From assembly GCF_000423665.1 (NCBI RefSeq), contig NZ_AUIK01000008.1:496001-560000 (forward strand): a stretch of DNA of 64,000 nucleotides. The letters run 5' to 3'. Below are positions 54,030 through 62,808 of this stretch, one piece after another; within the stretch, counting starts at the first letter, position 1; each line of letters opens with the position of its first letter. The translations under genes and the position numbers were made by a program. This DNA comes from Solirubrobacter soli DSM 22325. Lineage in GTDB: Bacteria; Actinomycetota; Thermoleophilia; Solirubrobacterales; Solirubrobacteraceae. The notes under the pieces are model-generated. The model saw only the letters and a program-made list of their open reading frames with translations. It made no database searches and was not told the origin of the DNA.

Positions 54030-54117
54030 CCGTTAACCCGGTACTCGGTACCGGTCAGGCGGAACCTAAAGGTGACGATGGATCTTCACCGCCCTCTCAT
54101 TAAAGGTTCCCGTACCG

Positions 54118-55947
54118 ATGTACGTCTCCGTAAAGGCCAAGATCTCCGGCCTGGCCGCCGGCCTGATCGCCGCCATGGCCATCCTCGCCGTCCTCGGCAT
54201 CTCCAGCCTCGGCAAGCTCGACCACGCCTCGCAGGAGAGCTTCGAGACCACCACGCAGCCGCTCGCCCACCTCGGCGTCGCCCGCGCGAAGGCGAACGAG
54301 AACCGCGCGCTGCTCAACAACCACATCCTCGCCGGCACCGCCGAGGACAAGCGCGCGCTCGCAGCGAAGATCGCGGCCAACGACGAGTTGATCGGGCGTG
54401 AGCTCGACGCCGTCAACCCCACGCTGCGCACCGCGGCCGGCAAGGAGGCGTTCCAGAGACTGCGCAGCGGGCTGACCGAGTACGGCGAGCGCCGCAAGGA
54501 GGCGCTCGAAGTCTCCAACACGGGCACCGACCCGCAGACCATGCTCCGCGCGGCCGAGGTCAACACAAAGCGCGTGAAGCCGGTCTTCGATGGCATCGCC
54601 AAGGCGTTCGGCACGCTGTTCGACTCCAAGGTCGCGCTCGCCGAGTCCCAGAACCACGCGATCACGCAGCGCTACCACGCGCAGCGCCGGAACGCGATCG
54701 TGCTGCTCGTCGTCGCGCTGCTCGCCGGGGTCGCCGCCGCCTGGTGGATCGCGTCGCGGATCGCCCGCGGTGCCGGCCAGATGCGGCTCGCCGCCCAGGG
54801 CATCGCGCAGGGCGACCTCGACCAGGACGTGCACATCCGCTCACGCGACGAGCTCGGCCAGACCGGCGACGCGTTCGCCGAGATGATCGACTACCTCCGC
54901 GAGACCGCGGGCGCGGCGCAGGAGATCGGCGCGGGCGACCTGTCCGCGGAGCTCGACCCCCGTTCTGACCGCGACGTCCTGCGGCTCGCGTTCGTCGAGA
55001 TGCGCACCAACCTGCGTGACGTCGTGAGCGAGCTCTCGCGTTCGGCCGGCGTCGTCTCCGCCTCCTCGGAGCAGCTGTCGGCGACCTCCGAGGAGGCCAG
55101 CCGCGCGGTCGTCGAGATCGCCCACGCGATCGGCGGGGTCGCGGCGGGTGCCGAGGACCAGGTCCGTCAGGTGTCCAACGCCGACGAGGCGATCCGCGAG
55201 GTCGCCGCCGCGGCCGCCGCGAGCTCGCGCTCGGCCCAGGCCGCGGCCGAGATGGCCGGCGCGACCCACTCGAGCGTGCGCGACGGCGTCGCCGCTGTGG
55301 GCGAGGCGTCCGCGGCGATGGAGGCGGTCCGCCACAACTCGAGCGAGGCCGCCGCCGCGATCGACTCGCTCGCGGAGAAGTCCAAGCGGATCGCCGAGTT
55401 CATCGACACGATCACCGGCATCGCCGAGCAGACCAACCTGCTGGCGCTCAACGCCGCGATCGAGGCCGCGCGCGCCGGCGATCAGGGCAAGGGGTTCGCG
55501 GTCGTCGCCGACGAGGTCCGCCAGCTCGCCGAGGACGCGGGCACCGCCGCCGCGACGATCTCCGGGCTGGTCGGCGAGATCCAGCGCGAGACGCTGAACA
55601 CCGTCGCGGTCGTCCGCGACGGCGCGACCCGGACCGCCGAGGGCGCCGCGACCGTCGACCGCGCCCGCGAGGCGTTCGAACGCATCGAGCACGCCGTCTC
55701 CGAGCTCGCCGTGACCTCGCAGGAGATCTCCGCCGCCGCCCAGCAGATCCAGGCACGCACCTCCGAGGTCGAGGTGGGCATCGGCTCCGTCGCCCGCGTC
55801 GCCGAGACCTCCTCGGCCAGCGCCGAAGAGGTCACCGCCGCGACCGAGGAGTCCTCCGCCTCCGCCCAGGAGATCACCGCCTCCGCGCAGGAGCTCTCCT
55901 CCACCGCCGCCGCCCTCGAGCAGCTCGTCGGCCGCTTCCGTACATAA
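54118..55947 (+). CDS. Methyl-accepting chemotaxis protein
   Basis: 609 residues. Membrane helix 1 is [22 protein letters not shown]; the periplasmic four-helix sensor spans ~35-185 ([37 protein letters not shown]); helix 2 is [25 protein letters not shown] follows (~220-275), then the long cytosolic coiled coil with the hairpin tip [49 protein letters not shown]. It signals to CheA/CheW; no other chemotaxis gene is in the window. The stop TAA begins a 21-base hairpin element. Confidence 0.96.
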   Translation: MYVSVKAKISGLAAGLIAAMAILAVLGISSLGKLDHASQESFETTTQPLAHLGVARAKANENRALLNNHILAGTAEDKRALAAKIAANDELIGRELDAVNPTLRTAAGKEAFQRLRSGLTEYGERRKEALEVSNTGTDPQTMLRAAEVNTKRVKPVFDGIAKAFGTLFDSKVALAESQNHAITQRYHAQRRNAIVLLVVALLAGVAAAWWIASRIARGAGQMRLAAQGIAQGDLDQDVHIRSRDELGQTGDAFAEMIDYLRETAGAAQEIGAGDLSAELDPRSDRDVLRLAFVEMRTNLRDVVSELSRSAGVVSASSEQLSATSEEASRAVVEIAHAIGGVAAGAEDQVRQVSNADEAIREVAAAAAASSRSAQAAAEMAGATHSSVRDGVAAVGEASAAMEAVRHNSSEAAAAIDSLAEKSKRIAEFIDTITGIAEQTNLLALNAAIEAARAGDQGKGFAVVADEVRQLAEDAGTAAATISGLVGEIQRETLNTVAVVRDGATRTAEGAATVDRAREAFERIEHAVSELAVTSQEISAAAQQIQARTSEVEVGIGSVARVAETSSASAEEVTAATEESSASAQEITASAQELSSTAAALEQLVGRFRT

Positions 55948-55965
55948 AGGGGTCAGGCACCTTTA
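55945..55965. repeat. 21-base hairpin element at the chemotaxis-receptor stop codon
   Basis: Runs from the TAA stop through TAAAGGGG...ACCTTTA and is followed by GGTTTCG. Its reverse complement matches the element at 34299-34319 in 20 of 21 positions. Shorter related pieces (AACCTAAAGGTG) occur at 54062-54073. Confidence 0.65.
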
Positions 55966-55977
55966 GGTTTCGCGGGC

Positions 55978-56196
55978 ATGGACGACCTCCGTGCCCGCGT
56001 CAGGGAACTCGAACTTCTGGTGGACCACCTCTACGCCACGCTCGACGTGGTGCGGCCGGAGCCGGACAACAGCGTCAGCCCGGAGGTCCGGGCGCTGGTC
56101 GCCAAGGGGAACCTGATCGGGGCGATCAAGGCCTACCGCGAGGAGACCGGCTGCGACCTCCAGACCGCTAAGGCCGTCGTGGAGAGCCTGACGTGA
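55978..56196 (+). CDS. Small ribosomal L7/L12 C-terminal-like protein
   Basis: 72 residues. The N-terminal half is a helical, coiled-coil-like segment (DDLRARVRELELLVDHLYATLDV). The C-terminal half, VRALVAKGNLIGAIKAYREETGCDLQTAKAVVESL, matches the core of the L7/L12 C-terminal domain (the K-x-x-AIK-x-YRE-x-TG-x-x-L-x-x-AK-x-x-VE pattern), which appears in many stand-alone actinobacterial proteins of unknown role. It is too short to be the ribosomal stalk protein. It overlaps the convergent small protein gene by 29 bp. Confidence 0.82.
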   Translation: MDDLRARVRELELLVDHLYATLDVVRPEPDNSVSPEVRALVAKGNLIGAIKAYREETGCDLQTAKAVVESLT

Positions 56197-56395
56197 GGTG
56201 CCAGCCGCCGCAGATCTCGCAGCGGTAGGCCGAGGTCGCGGCGCCGCGACCTCGGGGCGCGTTCATCAGCGCGATCGAGCGCGCCTCGGCCTCCGAGTCG
56301 TAGCGCTCCTTGGTCGCGCAGCTCGCCTTCTGCGCCGCGCGGGGCTGGAACGTGACCGGCGGCGGGCCGGGGGAGCGGCGGTTTCGGCGCGGCAT
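56168..56395 (-). CDS. Small putative zinc-binding protein
   Basis: 75 residues. A basic Pro-rich start is followed by KASCATKERYDSEAEARSIALMN and a C-terminal YRCEICGGWHLTSG. The C...Y...A...C-x-x-C-x-x-WHLT pattern is a recurrent small protein family in bacteria and phages, probably with one zinc ion; its role is unknown. The start lies one base behind the stop of the ABC ATPase gene, so it is probably cotranscribed with the heme importer. Confidence 0.78.
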   Translation of the reverse strand: MPRRNRRSPGPPPVTFQPRAAQKASCATKERYDSEAEARSIALMNAPRGRGAATSAYRCEICGGWHLTSGSPRRP

Positions 56396-57166
56396 CTACC
56401 TTTGCAGCCAGTTGACGTGCAGGGCGCCGCGCTCGTCGAGCGTCGCGTCGACGCCCCAGATCTCGCTCAGGCGGGCCGGGGTGAGCACGTCGCGCGGCGC
56501 GCCGGTGGCGGCGGAGCGGCCCTTGGCCATGACCACCACGGTATCGGCGACCGCCGCGGCCAGGGCGAGATCGTGGACGACGAGGATCACGGACAGGCCG
56601 CCGTCGGCGAGGTCGCGCAACAGGCGGGCGACCGAGGCGGTCGCGCCGAGGTCCAGGTGCGAGGTCGGCTCGTCGGCGATCAGCACCGGCGCCTCCTGCG
56701 CGAGGCCGACCGCGATCTGCACCCGCTGGAGCTCGCCGCCGGACAGCGTCGTCAGCTTGCGGTCGGCGAACTCGGCGACCGCGGTGCGCTCCAGGGCGCG
56801 GTCGACGGCGTCACGGTCGTGGCGGGTCGGGCGGCCGAGCGGCTTGATGTGCGGCGAGCGGCCGAGCTCCACCGCCTCGCGCACGGTCACGCCCGCGGGG
56901 ACGGGCGCCCGCTGCGGGACGAACGCGCGCAGCTTGGCGATCCGGCGGCCCTTGAGCTCCGCGAGCGGCGTCCCGCTCCAGCGCACGTCGCCCCCGTGCA
57001 GGCGCTGGAGGCCGGACACCGCGCGCGAGAGCGTCGACTTGCCGGCGCCGTTCGGCCCCACGACGGCCACGAGCTCGCCGGCGCTCACGCTGAGGTCGGC
57101 GCCGTGGAGGATGTCGACGTCGCCGATCCGGACCTTGACGTCGCGGGCCTCGAGCAGCGCGGTCAT
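56396..57166 (-). CDS. Heme/iron ABC importer ATPase (HmuV/FecE-like)
   Basis: 256 residues. Walker A is VVGPNGAGKSTLSRAV, the Q-loop region AFVPQRAPV, the signature LSGGELQRVQIAVGLAQEAPVLIADEPTSHLD with Walker B, and the switch His in VILVVHDLALAAA. The sequence class is the FecE/BtuD/HmuV importers of siderophores, heme and cobalamin. Its ATG overlaps the permease stop (ATGA). The neighbouring HtaA and HugZ genes favour heme as the substrate. Confidence 0.94.
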   Translation of the reverse strand: MTALLEARDVKVRIGDVDILHGADLSVSAGELVAVVGPNGAGKSTLSRAVSGLQRLHGGDVRWSGTPLAELKGRRIAKLRAFVPQRAPVPAGVTVREAVELGRSPHIKPLGRPTRHDRDAVDRALERTAVAEFADRKLTTLSGGELQRVQIAVGLAQEAPVLIADEPTSHLDLGATASVARLLRDLADGGLSVILVVHDLALAAAVADTVVVMAKGRSAATGAPRDVLTPARLSEIWGVDATLDERGALHVNWLQR

Positions 57167-58149
57167 ACCGCCTCGCGCAGGAGCCAGAGGAACAGCGGGA
57201 CGCCGAGGACGACCATCAGCGGCCCGACCGGCAGCTCGATCGGCGCCAGCACGACGCGGGCGAGGGTGTCGGCGGCGGTCAGCAGCGCGGCGCCGGTGAG
57301 CGCGGAGGCCGGGATCACGAACCGGTGCGAGGACGTCCCGCCCGCGAGCCGCACCAGGTGCGGGATCACGAGGCCGATGAAGCCGAGCAGGCCGGCCAGG
57401 GCGGCGGCCGAGGAGGCGAGCAGCGCCGCGGACCCCGCCGCGAGCAGGCGCACGCGGCGCGGGTTCCCGCCCAGCGAGGACGCGACGTCATCGCCCAGCG
57501 CGAGCCGGTCGAGCGGGCGGGTGAGAAACACCGCGCCCAGGAACCCGATCGCGAAGTAGGGCCAGACGACGCTCAGCGAGGACCAGCCCTCGCTCGACAG
57601 CCCGCCCGCGAGCCAGAAGACCGCGGACTGGACGCGGTCGCTGTACGCGACCATCAGCGAGGTCGTCGCCGCGCCGAACAGGGCGCTGATCGCGATCCCG
57701 GCGAGGATCACCCGCCCGATCGCGCCCGCGTGCGGGCCCGACCAGCCGATCACGAACACGATCGCGGCCGCGAAGACGCCGAAGAACAGCGCGCCGACGG
57801 GCAGCAGCGCGATCGCGCTCGGCCACACGAGCAAGGTGAGCATCGCGCCGAAGCCCGCGCCGCCGGTGACCCCGATCACGTCCGGCGACGCGAGCGGGTT
57901 GGCGAGCGCGCCCTGCAGCAGCGCGCCCGCGACGCCGAGCGCCGCCCCGACGATCGCGGCGCTGACGGTCCGCGGGAGCCGCAGCTCGGTGATGATCTGC
58001 TTGAACGGGCCCGGCTCCAACTGGCCGGTCAGCGCCAGCCAGATGTCGTGGAGCGGGACGTGGACGGCGCCGAAGGCCATCGACGCGGCGGCCGCGGCCA
58101 CCAGCGCGACGGCGCCGACCGCGACCACCGAGAGGCGTCTGCCGTTCAA
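57163..58149 (-). CDS. Heme/iron ABC importer permease (HmuU/FecCD family)
   Basis: 328 residues with about ten membrane helices. LRLPRTVSAAIVGAALGVAGALLQGALANPLASPDVIGVTGGAGFGAML is the FecCD signature, followed by LAGIAISALFGAATTSLMV, FWLAGGLSS and LLGFIGLVIPHLVRLAGGTSSHRFVIPASALTGAALLTAADTLARV with the EAA-like loop. A TTG start at 58149 (20 bp behind the binding-protein gene) gives the expected N-terminus; a GTG six codons later is possible. Confidence 0.92.
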   Translation of the reverse strand: MNGRRLSVVAVGAVALVAAAAASMAFGAVHVPLHDIWLALTGQLEPGPFKQIITELRLPRTVSAAIVGAALGVAGALLQGALANPLASPDVIGVTGGAGFGAMLTLLVWPSAIALLPVGALFFGVFAAAIVFVIGWSGPHAGAIGRVILAGIAISALFGAATTSLMVAYSDRVQSAVFWLAGGLSSEGWSSLSVVWPYFAIGFLGAVFLTRPLDRLALGDDVASSLGGNPRRVRLLAAGSAALLASSAAALAGLLGFIGLVIPHLVRLAGGTSSHRFVIPASALTGAALLTAADTLARVVLAPIELPVGPLMVVLGVPLFLWLLREAV

Positions 58150-58169
58150 TTCAGTGCCCGGGACGGACG

Positions 58170-59015
58170 CTAGTTCCTGAGGAACTTGCGGCGGACGTCG
58201 CGGATCGTCGACGCGACGCCCGGATAGGGCTGCAGCAGTGAGTTGCCCGTGGCCACGTAGACGCGCTTGTTCTTGACCGCGTTCGTGTTCCGCCAGTTCG
58301 GGTTGTTGCGGTAGTACTCGGCCAGACGCGGGATGTTGCCGGGGGTGCCGTGCGGCACCGCGATGATGATGTCCGGGTTGCGCTTGACCACGATCTCGTC
58401 GGAGATCCTGGCGGTTCCGCTCGGCGATGTCAGCCCTGAGGTGAGCAGCGTGCCGCCGGCTTGGGCGACGACGTCGCCGCCCCACGAGTTCGCGAGCATC
58501 GCGTAGGGCGTGCGACCGACGCCGAGGATCACGAGCACGCGCGGGCGGCTGCGGATGCCGCGCTTGGCGGCGGCGACGTCGTTCTCGATCTTGGTCGCGA
58601 GGGCGTTGGCGGCGCGGGTGCGGCCGAGCACGCCGCCGATCGCGCGCGTCTCGCGGCCGACCGCGGCGACGCTGTTCGGGTCGGACTCGTAGACCTTCAT
58701 CCCCAGCTTGCGCATGGCGGGCGTGCCACGGGCCCACGTCTTGCTGGAGAGGACGATGCTCGGGTTGTAGGAGGCGAGCTTCTCCATGTTCGGGCCGAGC
58801 GGGTGCGTGAGGGTCAGCACGGGGACGCCCTTGAGGGACGAGATGTACTGGTCGGAGCCACCGAGGGTCTGTCCGATGACGACGGGGCGCACGCCGAGGC
58901 GGGTGATGGTCGAGGCGGAGAAGGGCGTCAGGGCGGCCACGCGCGGCGCCGCCTGGGCGGGCGCGGCGAGAACGGCCGTGGAGAGCGCGATCGCGAGAGC
59001 GGCAAGGAGCTTCAT
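58170..59015 (-). CDS. Heme/iron ABC importer substrate-binding protein (HmuT-like)
   Basis: 281 residues with a signal peptide (LLAALAIALSTAVLAAPAQA) and no lipobox. The type III binding fold has RVAALTPFSASTITRLGVRPVVIGQTLGG, LASYNPSIVLSSKTWARG, RVLVILGVGRTPYAMLANSWGGDVVAQAGG and NPDIIIAVPHGTP. It captures heme or ferric siderophore outside the membrane for the permease. It is the first gene of the importer operon, directly behind an IdeR/DtxR-type box. Confidence 0.92.
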   Translation of the reverse strand: MKLLAALAIALSTAVLAAPAQAAPRVAALTPFSASTITRLGVRPVVIGQTLGGSDQYISSLKGVPVLTLTHPLGPNMEKLASYNPSIVLSSKTWARGTPAMRKLGMKVYESDPNSVAAVGRETRAIGGVLGRTRAANALATKIENDVAAAKRGIRSRPRVLVILGVGRTPYAMLANSWGGDVVAQAGGTLLTSGLTSPSGTARISDEIVVKRNPDIIIAVPHGTPGNIPRLAEYYRNNPNWRNTNAVKNKRVYVATGNSLLQPYPGVASTIRDVRRKFLRN

Positions 59016-59023
59016 GGAGGCCG

Positions 59024-59037
59024 TTAGGCTACCCTAA
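59024..59037. promoter_or_regulatory. IdeR/DtxR-type iron box
   Basis: TTAGGCTACCCTAA matches 13 of 14 positions of the core of the IdeR/DtxR box (TTAGGCTAACCTAA). It lies 8 bp before the importer start and in the shared region with the divergent HtaA operon. Overlapping it, ACCCTAA (59031-59037) and TTAGGGT (59046-59052) form a second inverted pair. It predicts iron-dependent repression on both sides. Confidence 0.75.
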
Positions 59038-59087
59038 GAACCTGTGTTAGGGTCCGCATTCCCGGCCGGAGCGGTCGGGTTTGCCTT

Positions 59088-60275
59088 ATGACTCTTCGCT
59101 GGTTCGTTCTCATGGCGCTGTGCGCCTGCGGCCTGGTGGCCGCTCCCGCTGACGCGCGCGTTCCGTCGCGCGCCTCGCTCGAGCTCTCGAGCGCCGGCAA
59201 GAAGGTCCTCGGCAAGTCGCAGACCTTCGCGATCGGCGACTGGACGATCGGCTCCTCGGCGCGGATCGACCTGAAGGGCTCGCTGCGCTTCAGCAACGGC
59301 AAGCGCAAGGTGAGCGCGACCGGGCTGAGCGTGACGATCGCGCGCACGTCCTCGTACGTCAGCGCGCGGCTGGGCGGGACGAGCCTGCGCCTGTTCGCGC
59401 TCTCGACCACGACGCCCGCGGTGCTGGACCCGAACGCGCAGAGCGCGTCGCTCGTGGGCGCGCGGGTCGCGCTCACCGCGACCGCGGCGAAGACGCTCAA
59501 GGCGAAGTTGAAGCTCCGCCGCGCGCCGTCGCGAGCGACGCTCGGGAAGCTGACCGTGGGTATCGCCGCCGAGATCACGACGCCGCCGGCGGTCCTGCCG
59601 ACGCCGACTCCGGTGCCGACGCCCGCCCCGACCGTCACCTCCACGCCGACCCCGTCGCCGGGCCCGACCTGCGAGCAGCAGTTCCGAGAGACCCCCGCCG
59701 CCAGCGTCGACTGGTTCGGCTGCGACCTTCCGGGCAACGGCGACCTGCACAGCTGGACGGACTACATCCAGCGCCCGTTCCCGCCGCTCGCCGGGTGCGG
59801 TGGCGCTGCGGGAACGATCGTGGCGCGCGACGGCGCCGAGCGCCTCGGCACCGCCTACGACCACCGCTTCCCCGTCGGCGCCACCAGCGGCGTCCGGCCC
59901 AACGGCTCGGCGACGATCGTCGCCGACGGCAGCGTCACCTACACGATGCCCGCCCACGGCATCGACGAGCAGATCGGCGCGCTGCGGATCGAGATCGCGC
60001 CGGGCGGCACGTCCGGCACCGTGTACGCCTCCGGGCACGCCAAGCCCCGGGACATGGGCGCGGGCGTGTGCGCGACCGCCGCCCAGGACTACACCGACCA
60101 GCCCGTCCTCGACCTCGACCTGCGCGGGATCACGCCGGAGTCCAGCGGCGGGGTGACGCGCTGGGTGCACGTCCCGGCGACGATCGCCACCGCGGGCAAC
60201 GACCGCATCGGCGGCGGCGTCTACGGCGCGGGCTCCGCCTGGGGCGCGTTCACGATCGCGATCCCGGAGCGATGA
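59088..60275 (+). CDS. Secreted HtaA-like heme-binding protein 1
   Basis: 395 residues with a signal peptide (VLMALCACGLVAAPADA). A first beta domain (~30-160) reads like an incomplete repeat with GDWTIGSSARIDLKGSLRFSNGKRKVSATGLSVTIARTSSYVSARLGG. A Pro/Thr linker (PTPTPVPTPAPTVTSTPTPSPGP) leads to the second domain: VDWFGCDLPGNGDLHSWTDYIQRPFPPLAGCGG and the HtaA-like core TSGVRPNGSATIVADGSVTYTMPAHGIDEQIGALRIEIAPGGTSGTVYASG. HtaA domains bind heme on the surface of corynebacteria. It is coupled to the next HtaA gene (ATGA overlap) and divergent from the importer. Confidence 0.8.
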   Translation: MTLRWFVLMALCACGLVAAPADARVPSRASLELSSAGKKVLGKSQTFAIGDWTIGSSARIDLKGSLRFSNGKRKVSATGLSVTIARTSSYVSARLGGTSLRLFALSTTTPAVLDPNAQSASLVGARVALTATAAKTLKAKLKLRRAPSRATLGKLTVGIAAEITTPPAVLPTPTPVPTPAPTVTSTPTPSPGPTCEQQFRETPAASVDWFGCDLPGNGDLHSWTDYIQRPFPPLAGCGGAAGTIVARDGAERLGTAYDHRFPVGATSGVRPNGSATIVADGSVTYTMPAHGIDEQIGALRIEIAPGGTSGTVYASGHAKPRDMGAGVCATAAQDYTDQPVLDLDLRGITPESSGGVTRWVHVPATIATAGNDRIGGGVYGAGSAWGAFTIAIPER

Positions 60276-61576
60276 CCGCTCGCGTGCGGACCGCCGCCGC
60301 GCTGGCCGTCATGGCGGCGGCGAGCGCGCAGAGCAGCGCCGCGACCGCGGCGGCGGGCGCGGGCGCGGCCGGCGGCGCGAGTGCTGCGACGGGCGCGGGC
60401 GCGGCCGGCGGCGTCCCCGCGGCGGCGCGCGGCGCGAACGCGGCCGGTGGCGCCCGCACGACGGCGCGCGGCGCGGGTGTGGCCGGCGGCGCCCCCGCGG
60501 CGGCGCGCGGCGCGGCCGCGCAAGGCGTCGGCTCGCTCACCGTGACCATCTCCGCGCGCGCCGACCGAGCGCTCGATCTGGGCGCGACCGGGAACGCGTC
60601 CCGCCGCGGCCGCACGGTCACGTTGCCGCTCGCTTCGGCCGACGCGTCCGGGCTGCGGACGGGCGGGGCCCTCGTGCTCAAGCGGGGGAAGCGGAGCGTC
60701 ACGCTCGCCTCGCCGCGGCTGGAGCTCGGGGCGCGGCCGCGGGTCACCGCGCTCCTCGCCGGCAAGCGGAGCACGGTGCTGACGCTGGCGGTCGCGCCGC
60801 TCACCAGCGCGCGCGGCGTCACGCTCGAGGCCACGAGCGCCGCGCTCACCGGCGCGGCGGGAAAGGCGATCGAGCAGCGGTTGCGGACGAAGCTGCGCCG
60901 GACCGCCTTCGCATCGGTGGCCGCGTCCGCCGCGTTCGCGCAGGCCGAGCCGCCCACCGGACCGTGCGTGACGACGAACGCCGGCGGTACACCAGTGACC
61001 CCCGGCGACGGGGAGCCGCCGGTGAAGGCGCGGCCCGCGGGGGCGCGCACGATCACGAGCGCGACGCTCACCTGGCGCCCGCGCGAGTCGTTCGTCCAAT
61101 ACATCAACTCCGGCGAGGGGACCTCGACCGTGCGCGGCGCGACGAGCGACCCGCCCGAGGTCGCCGGCGGCAGCGACGCGCCGCTCGTCTACTCCTTCCA
61201 CTTCCCGTTCGCGGAGGGCTGGTGCGATCCGGCGACCGGCGCGGCGCGGGTCGCGTTCACCGGGACGGTCGCGTTCAAGTACGCCGACCACGAGATCGAC
61301 CTGCGCGTCAACGATCCCGAGGTCGAGCTCGACGGCCCCGCGTCGCGCGTGATCTTCCGCATGACCGGCTCGGGCGACACGAACGGCGGCAACCAGCGCG
61401 CCGTCGTGGAGACGCTCGACGTGTCGAAGGCCGCCATCACCGCGGCCGCGCCGAGCTTCGCCTACGAGCGCATCCCCGGCGCCGTCCCGCCGGGCGCCGC
61501 GACCTCCGTCTTCGCCGGCTACTACCTCCCGGGCGATCCGTTCGGGTGGGTCTCCATCTCGTTCACGACCGACTGA
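60272..61576 (+). CDS. Secreted HtaA-domain heme-binding protein 2 with Ala/Gly repeats
   Basis: 434 residues. A weak signal region is followed by Gly/Ala-rich 13-residue repeats (residues ~29-79), then a beta domain (~85-200) and a C-terminal HtaA domain (~255-434): ATLTWRPRESFVQYINSGEGTSTVRGATSDPP, YSFHFPFAEGWCDPATGAARVAFTGTVAFKYADHEIDLRVNDPEVELDG. The W...S...YI and Y...F motifs are those of heme-binding HtaA. It starts inside the stop of HtaA-like gene 1. Confidence 0.85.
   Translation: MTARVRTAAALAVMAAASAQSSAATAAAGAGAAGGASAATGAGAAGGVPAAARGANAAGGARTTARGAGVAGGAPAAARGAAAQGVGSLTVTISARADRALDLGATGNASRRGRTVTLPLASADASGLRTGGALVLKRGKRSVTLASPRLELGARPRVTALLAGKRSTVLTLAVAPLTSARGVTLEATSAALTGAAGKAIEQRLRTKLRRTAFASVAASAAFAQAEPPTGPCVTTNAGGTPVTPGDGEPPVKARPAGARTITSATLTWRPRESFVQYINSGEGTSTVRGATSDPPEVAGGSDAPLVYSFHFPFAEGWCDPATGAARVAFTGTVAFKYADHEIDLRVNDPEVELDGPASRVIFRMTGSGDTNGGNQRAVVETLDVSKAAITAAAPSFAYERIPGAVPPGAATSVFAGYYLPGDPFGWVSISFTTD
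60356..60508 (+). repeat. 39-bp tandem repeats in HtaA protein 2
   Basis: About four in-frame units encode GAGAAGGASAAT, GAGAAGGVPAAAR, GANAAGGARTTAR and GAGVAGGAPAAAR. They form a flexible spacer behind the signal region. Confidence 0.75.
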
Positions 61577-61593
61577 CCCCGCTGAAAGGACTC

Positions 61594-62586
61594 ATGCGCA
61601 AGACCACCCTCGCCCTCGCCGCCGGCCTCACGCTGCTGGCCGCGGCGCCCGCGGCCGACGCCGCCGACTACTCCGTCACCGGCGGAAAGCTCGACTGGAC
61701 GATCGCGAACGTGATGACGTCCTTCGGCGACCCGGCCCGCTCGTGGCTCGGGTACGTCACGTTCAACCAGGTCGGCAACCCGGGCTCGTCCAACGGCACC
61801 GCCTCCGCCACCGCGCCGGCGACGCTGACCGGCCCGACGGGCGCCGCCGCGACCAGCGTCACGCCCGACTCGGTCCGCGGCGCCGACCAGGCGTACACCT
61901 TCGGCTACCCGGTGGCCGCCGGCGGCAAGTACACCGACAAGGGCGTCGGGACGGTCGAGACCAAGGGCACCGTGACGTTCACCGTCCACGGCGTCCCGAT
62001 CACGGTCGTGGACCCGCTGATCACGCTCGACGGCCTCACCGGCACGCTCAAGGCGTCCGGCGTGACCGCCGACCGGACCGGCACGCCGAGCACCTACGAC
62101 CGCTCGACCGACCAGTTCAAGCTCGACCTCTCCAACGCCGAGGTCAAGCTCCGGGCCGACGGCTCGCGCCGGATCACGGGCATCGTCCCGCTGTCGACCG
62201 CGACGACGCAGCTCGCCGGCTTCGGGGCCAACTCGAACCGCTACGGCACGATGAGCCTGACGCTGGCGCTGGACGAGACGACGCCGCAGGTCGGCGCGGC
62301 CGGGCGCGACGGCAAGGACGGCGTCAACGGCACGAACGGCAAGGACGGCCGCGACGCCGAACTGCGCGTGATCCGCCTGAAGAAGGCCCCGTTCAAGACC
62401 ACGACCGAGGTGCACGTGCGGCTCGTCGACCGGGCGACCGGCAAGACCGTCGCCAGCGGCACCGCCGAGCGCAGGACGCTGCGCCTGGGCGTCCTCTCCG
62501 GCACGACGCTGAAGGGCACGTACCTGCTCAAGCGCACCGCCAAGAAGGCCACCGGCAACCTCCAGGCGACGGTCACGATCGGGTAG
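61594..62586 (+). CDS. Secreted HtaA-domain protein 3 with short collagen-like segment
   Basis: 330 residues with a signal peptide (TLALAAGLTLLAAAPAADA). The HtaA domain covers ~22-230: VTGGKLDWTIANVMTSFGDPARSWLGYVTFNQVG, YTFGYPVAAGGKYTDKGVGTVETKGTVTFTVHGVPITVVDPLITLDGLTGTL. A collagen-like G-x-y run (GRDGKDGVNGTNGKDGRDAE, ~237-256) links to a C-terminal strand-rich region (LRVIRLKKAPFKTTTEVHVRLVDRATGKTVASGTAERRTLRLGVLSG). It follows HtaA protein 2 by 17 bp with an AAAGGA ribosome-binding sequence. Confidence 0.87.
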   Translation: MRKTTLALAAGLTLLAAAPAADAADYSVTGGKLDWTIANVMTSFGDPARSWLGYVTFNQVGNPGSSNGTASATAPATLTGPTGAAATSVTPDSVRGADQAYTFGYPVAAGGKYTDKGVGTVETKGTVTFTVHGVPITVVDPLITLDGLTGTLKASGVTADRTGTPSTYDRSTDQFKLDLSNAEVKLRADGSRRITGIVPLSTATTQLAGFGANSNRYGTMSLTLALDETTPQVGAAGRDGKDGVNGTNGKDGRDAELRVIRLKKAPFKTTTEVHVRLVDRATGKTVASGTAERRTLRLGVLSGTTLKGTYLLKRTAKKATGNLQATVTIG

Positions 62587-62632
62587 TGCGCGCTCGCGCG
62601 ACTACAACGGATTCTGGCGGGCCCCGCCCGCC

Positions 62633-62651
62633 CCTGCCGGACCCCGGCAGG
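62633..62651 (+). terminator. GC hairpin behind the HtaA operon
   Basis: CCTGCCGG, loop ACC, CCGGCAGG. A second, imperfect version follows at ~62679-62697. There is no U-tract. The rest of the 62587-62757 gap shows nothing else recognisable. Confidence 0.55.
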
Positions 62652-62757
62652 CGCACACGTACCACCAGTATGCGAGCGCCTGCCCGGACCCGGCAGGGAC
62701 GACCGGTGATCTGGCCAGCGATCCGCCGTAGCCGCCTCGCACACACCGCTTCACGAC

Positions 62758-62798
62758 TTAGCGACAGGTGTCTTGATCTTGGGGACACCTGTCGCTAA
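62758..62798. promoter_or_regulatory. 41-bp perfect inverted repeat before the HugZ-like gene
   Basis: TTAGCGACAGGTGTC (62758-62772) and GACACCTGTCGCTAA (62784-62798) are perfect 15-bp arms with an 11-bp spacer. It ends 10 bp before the GTG start of the heme-degrading protein, in the right place for a repressor operator or a leader hairpin that covers the ribosome-binding site. Confidence 0.8.
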
Positions 62799-62808
62799 GG
62801 TCGACGTC

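Noticed and set aside
54038..54054. CCGGTAC-TCG-GTACCGG palindrome as an operator of the chemotaxis receptor.
   Set aside because: It directly follows the groEL terminator and may only be part of it. No recurrence elsewhere supports an operator.
54062..54117. FliA/WhiG-type promoter (TAAA...CCGAT) for the chemotaxis receptor.
   Set aside because: TAAAGG and CCGATG boxes are present but the spacing does not fit the 15-16 bp expected.
56198..57559. Long plus-strand frames over the ABC transporter genes.
   Set aside because: They have no motifs and mirror the codon positions of clear minus-strand ATPase and permease genes.
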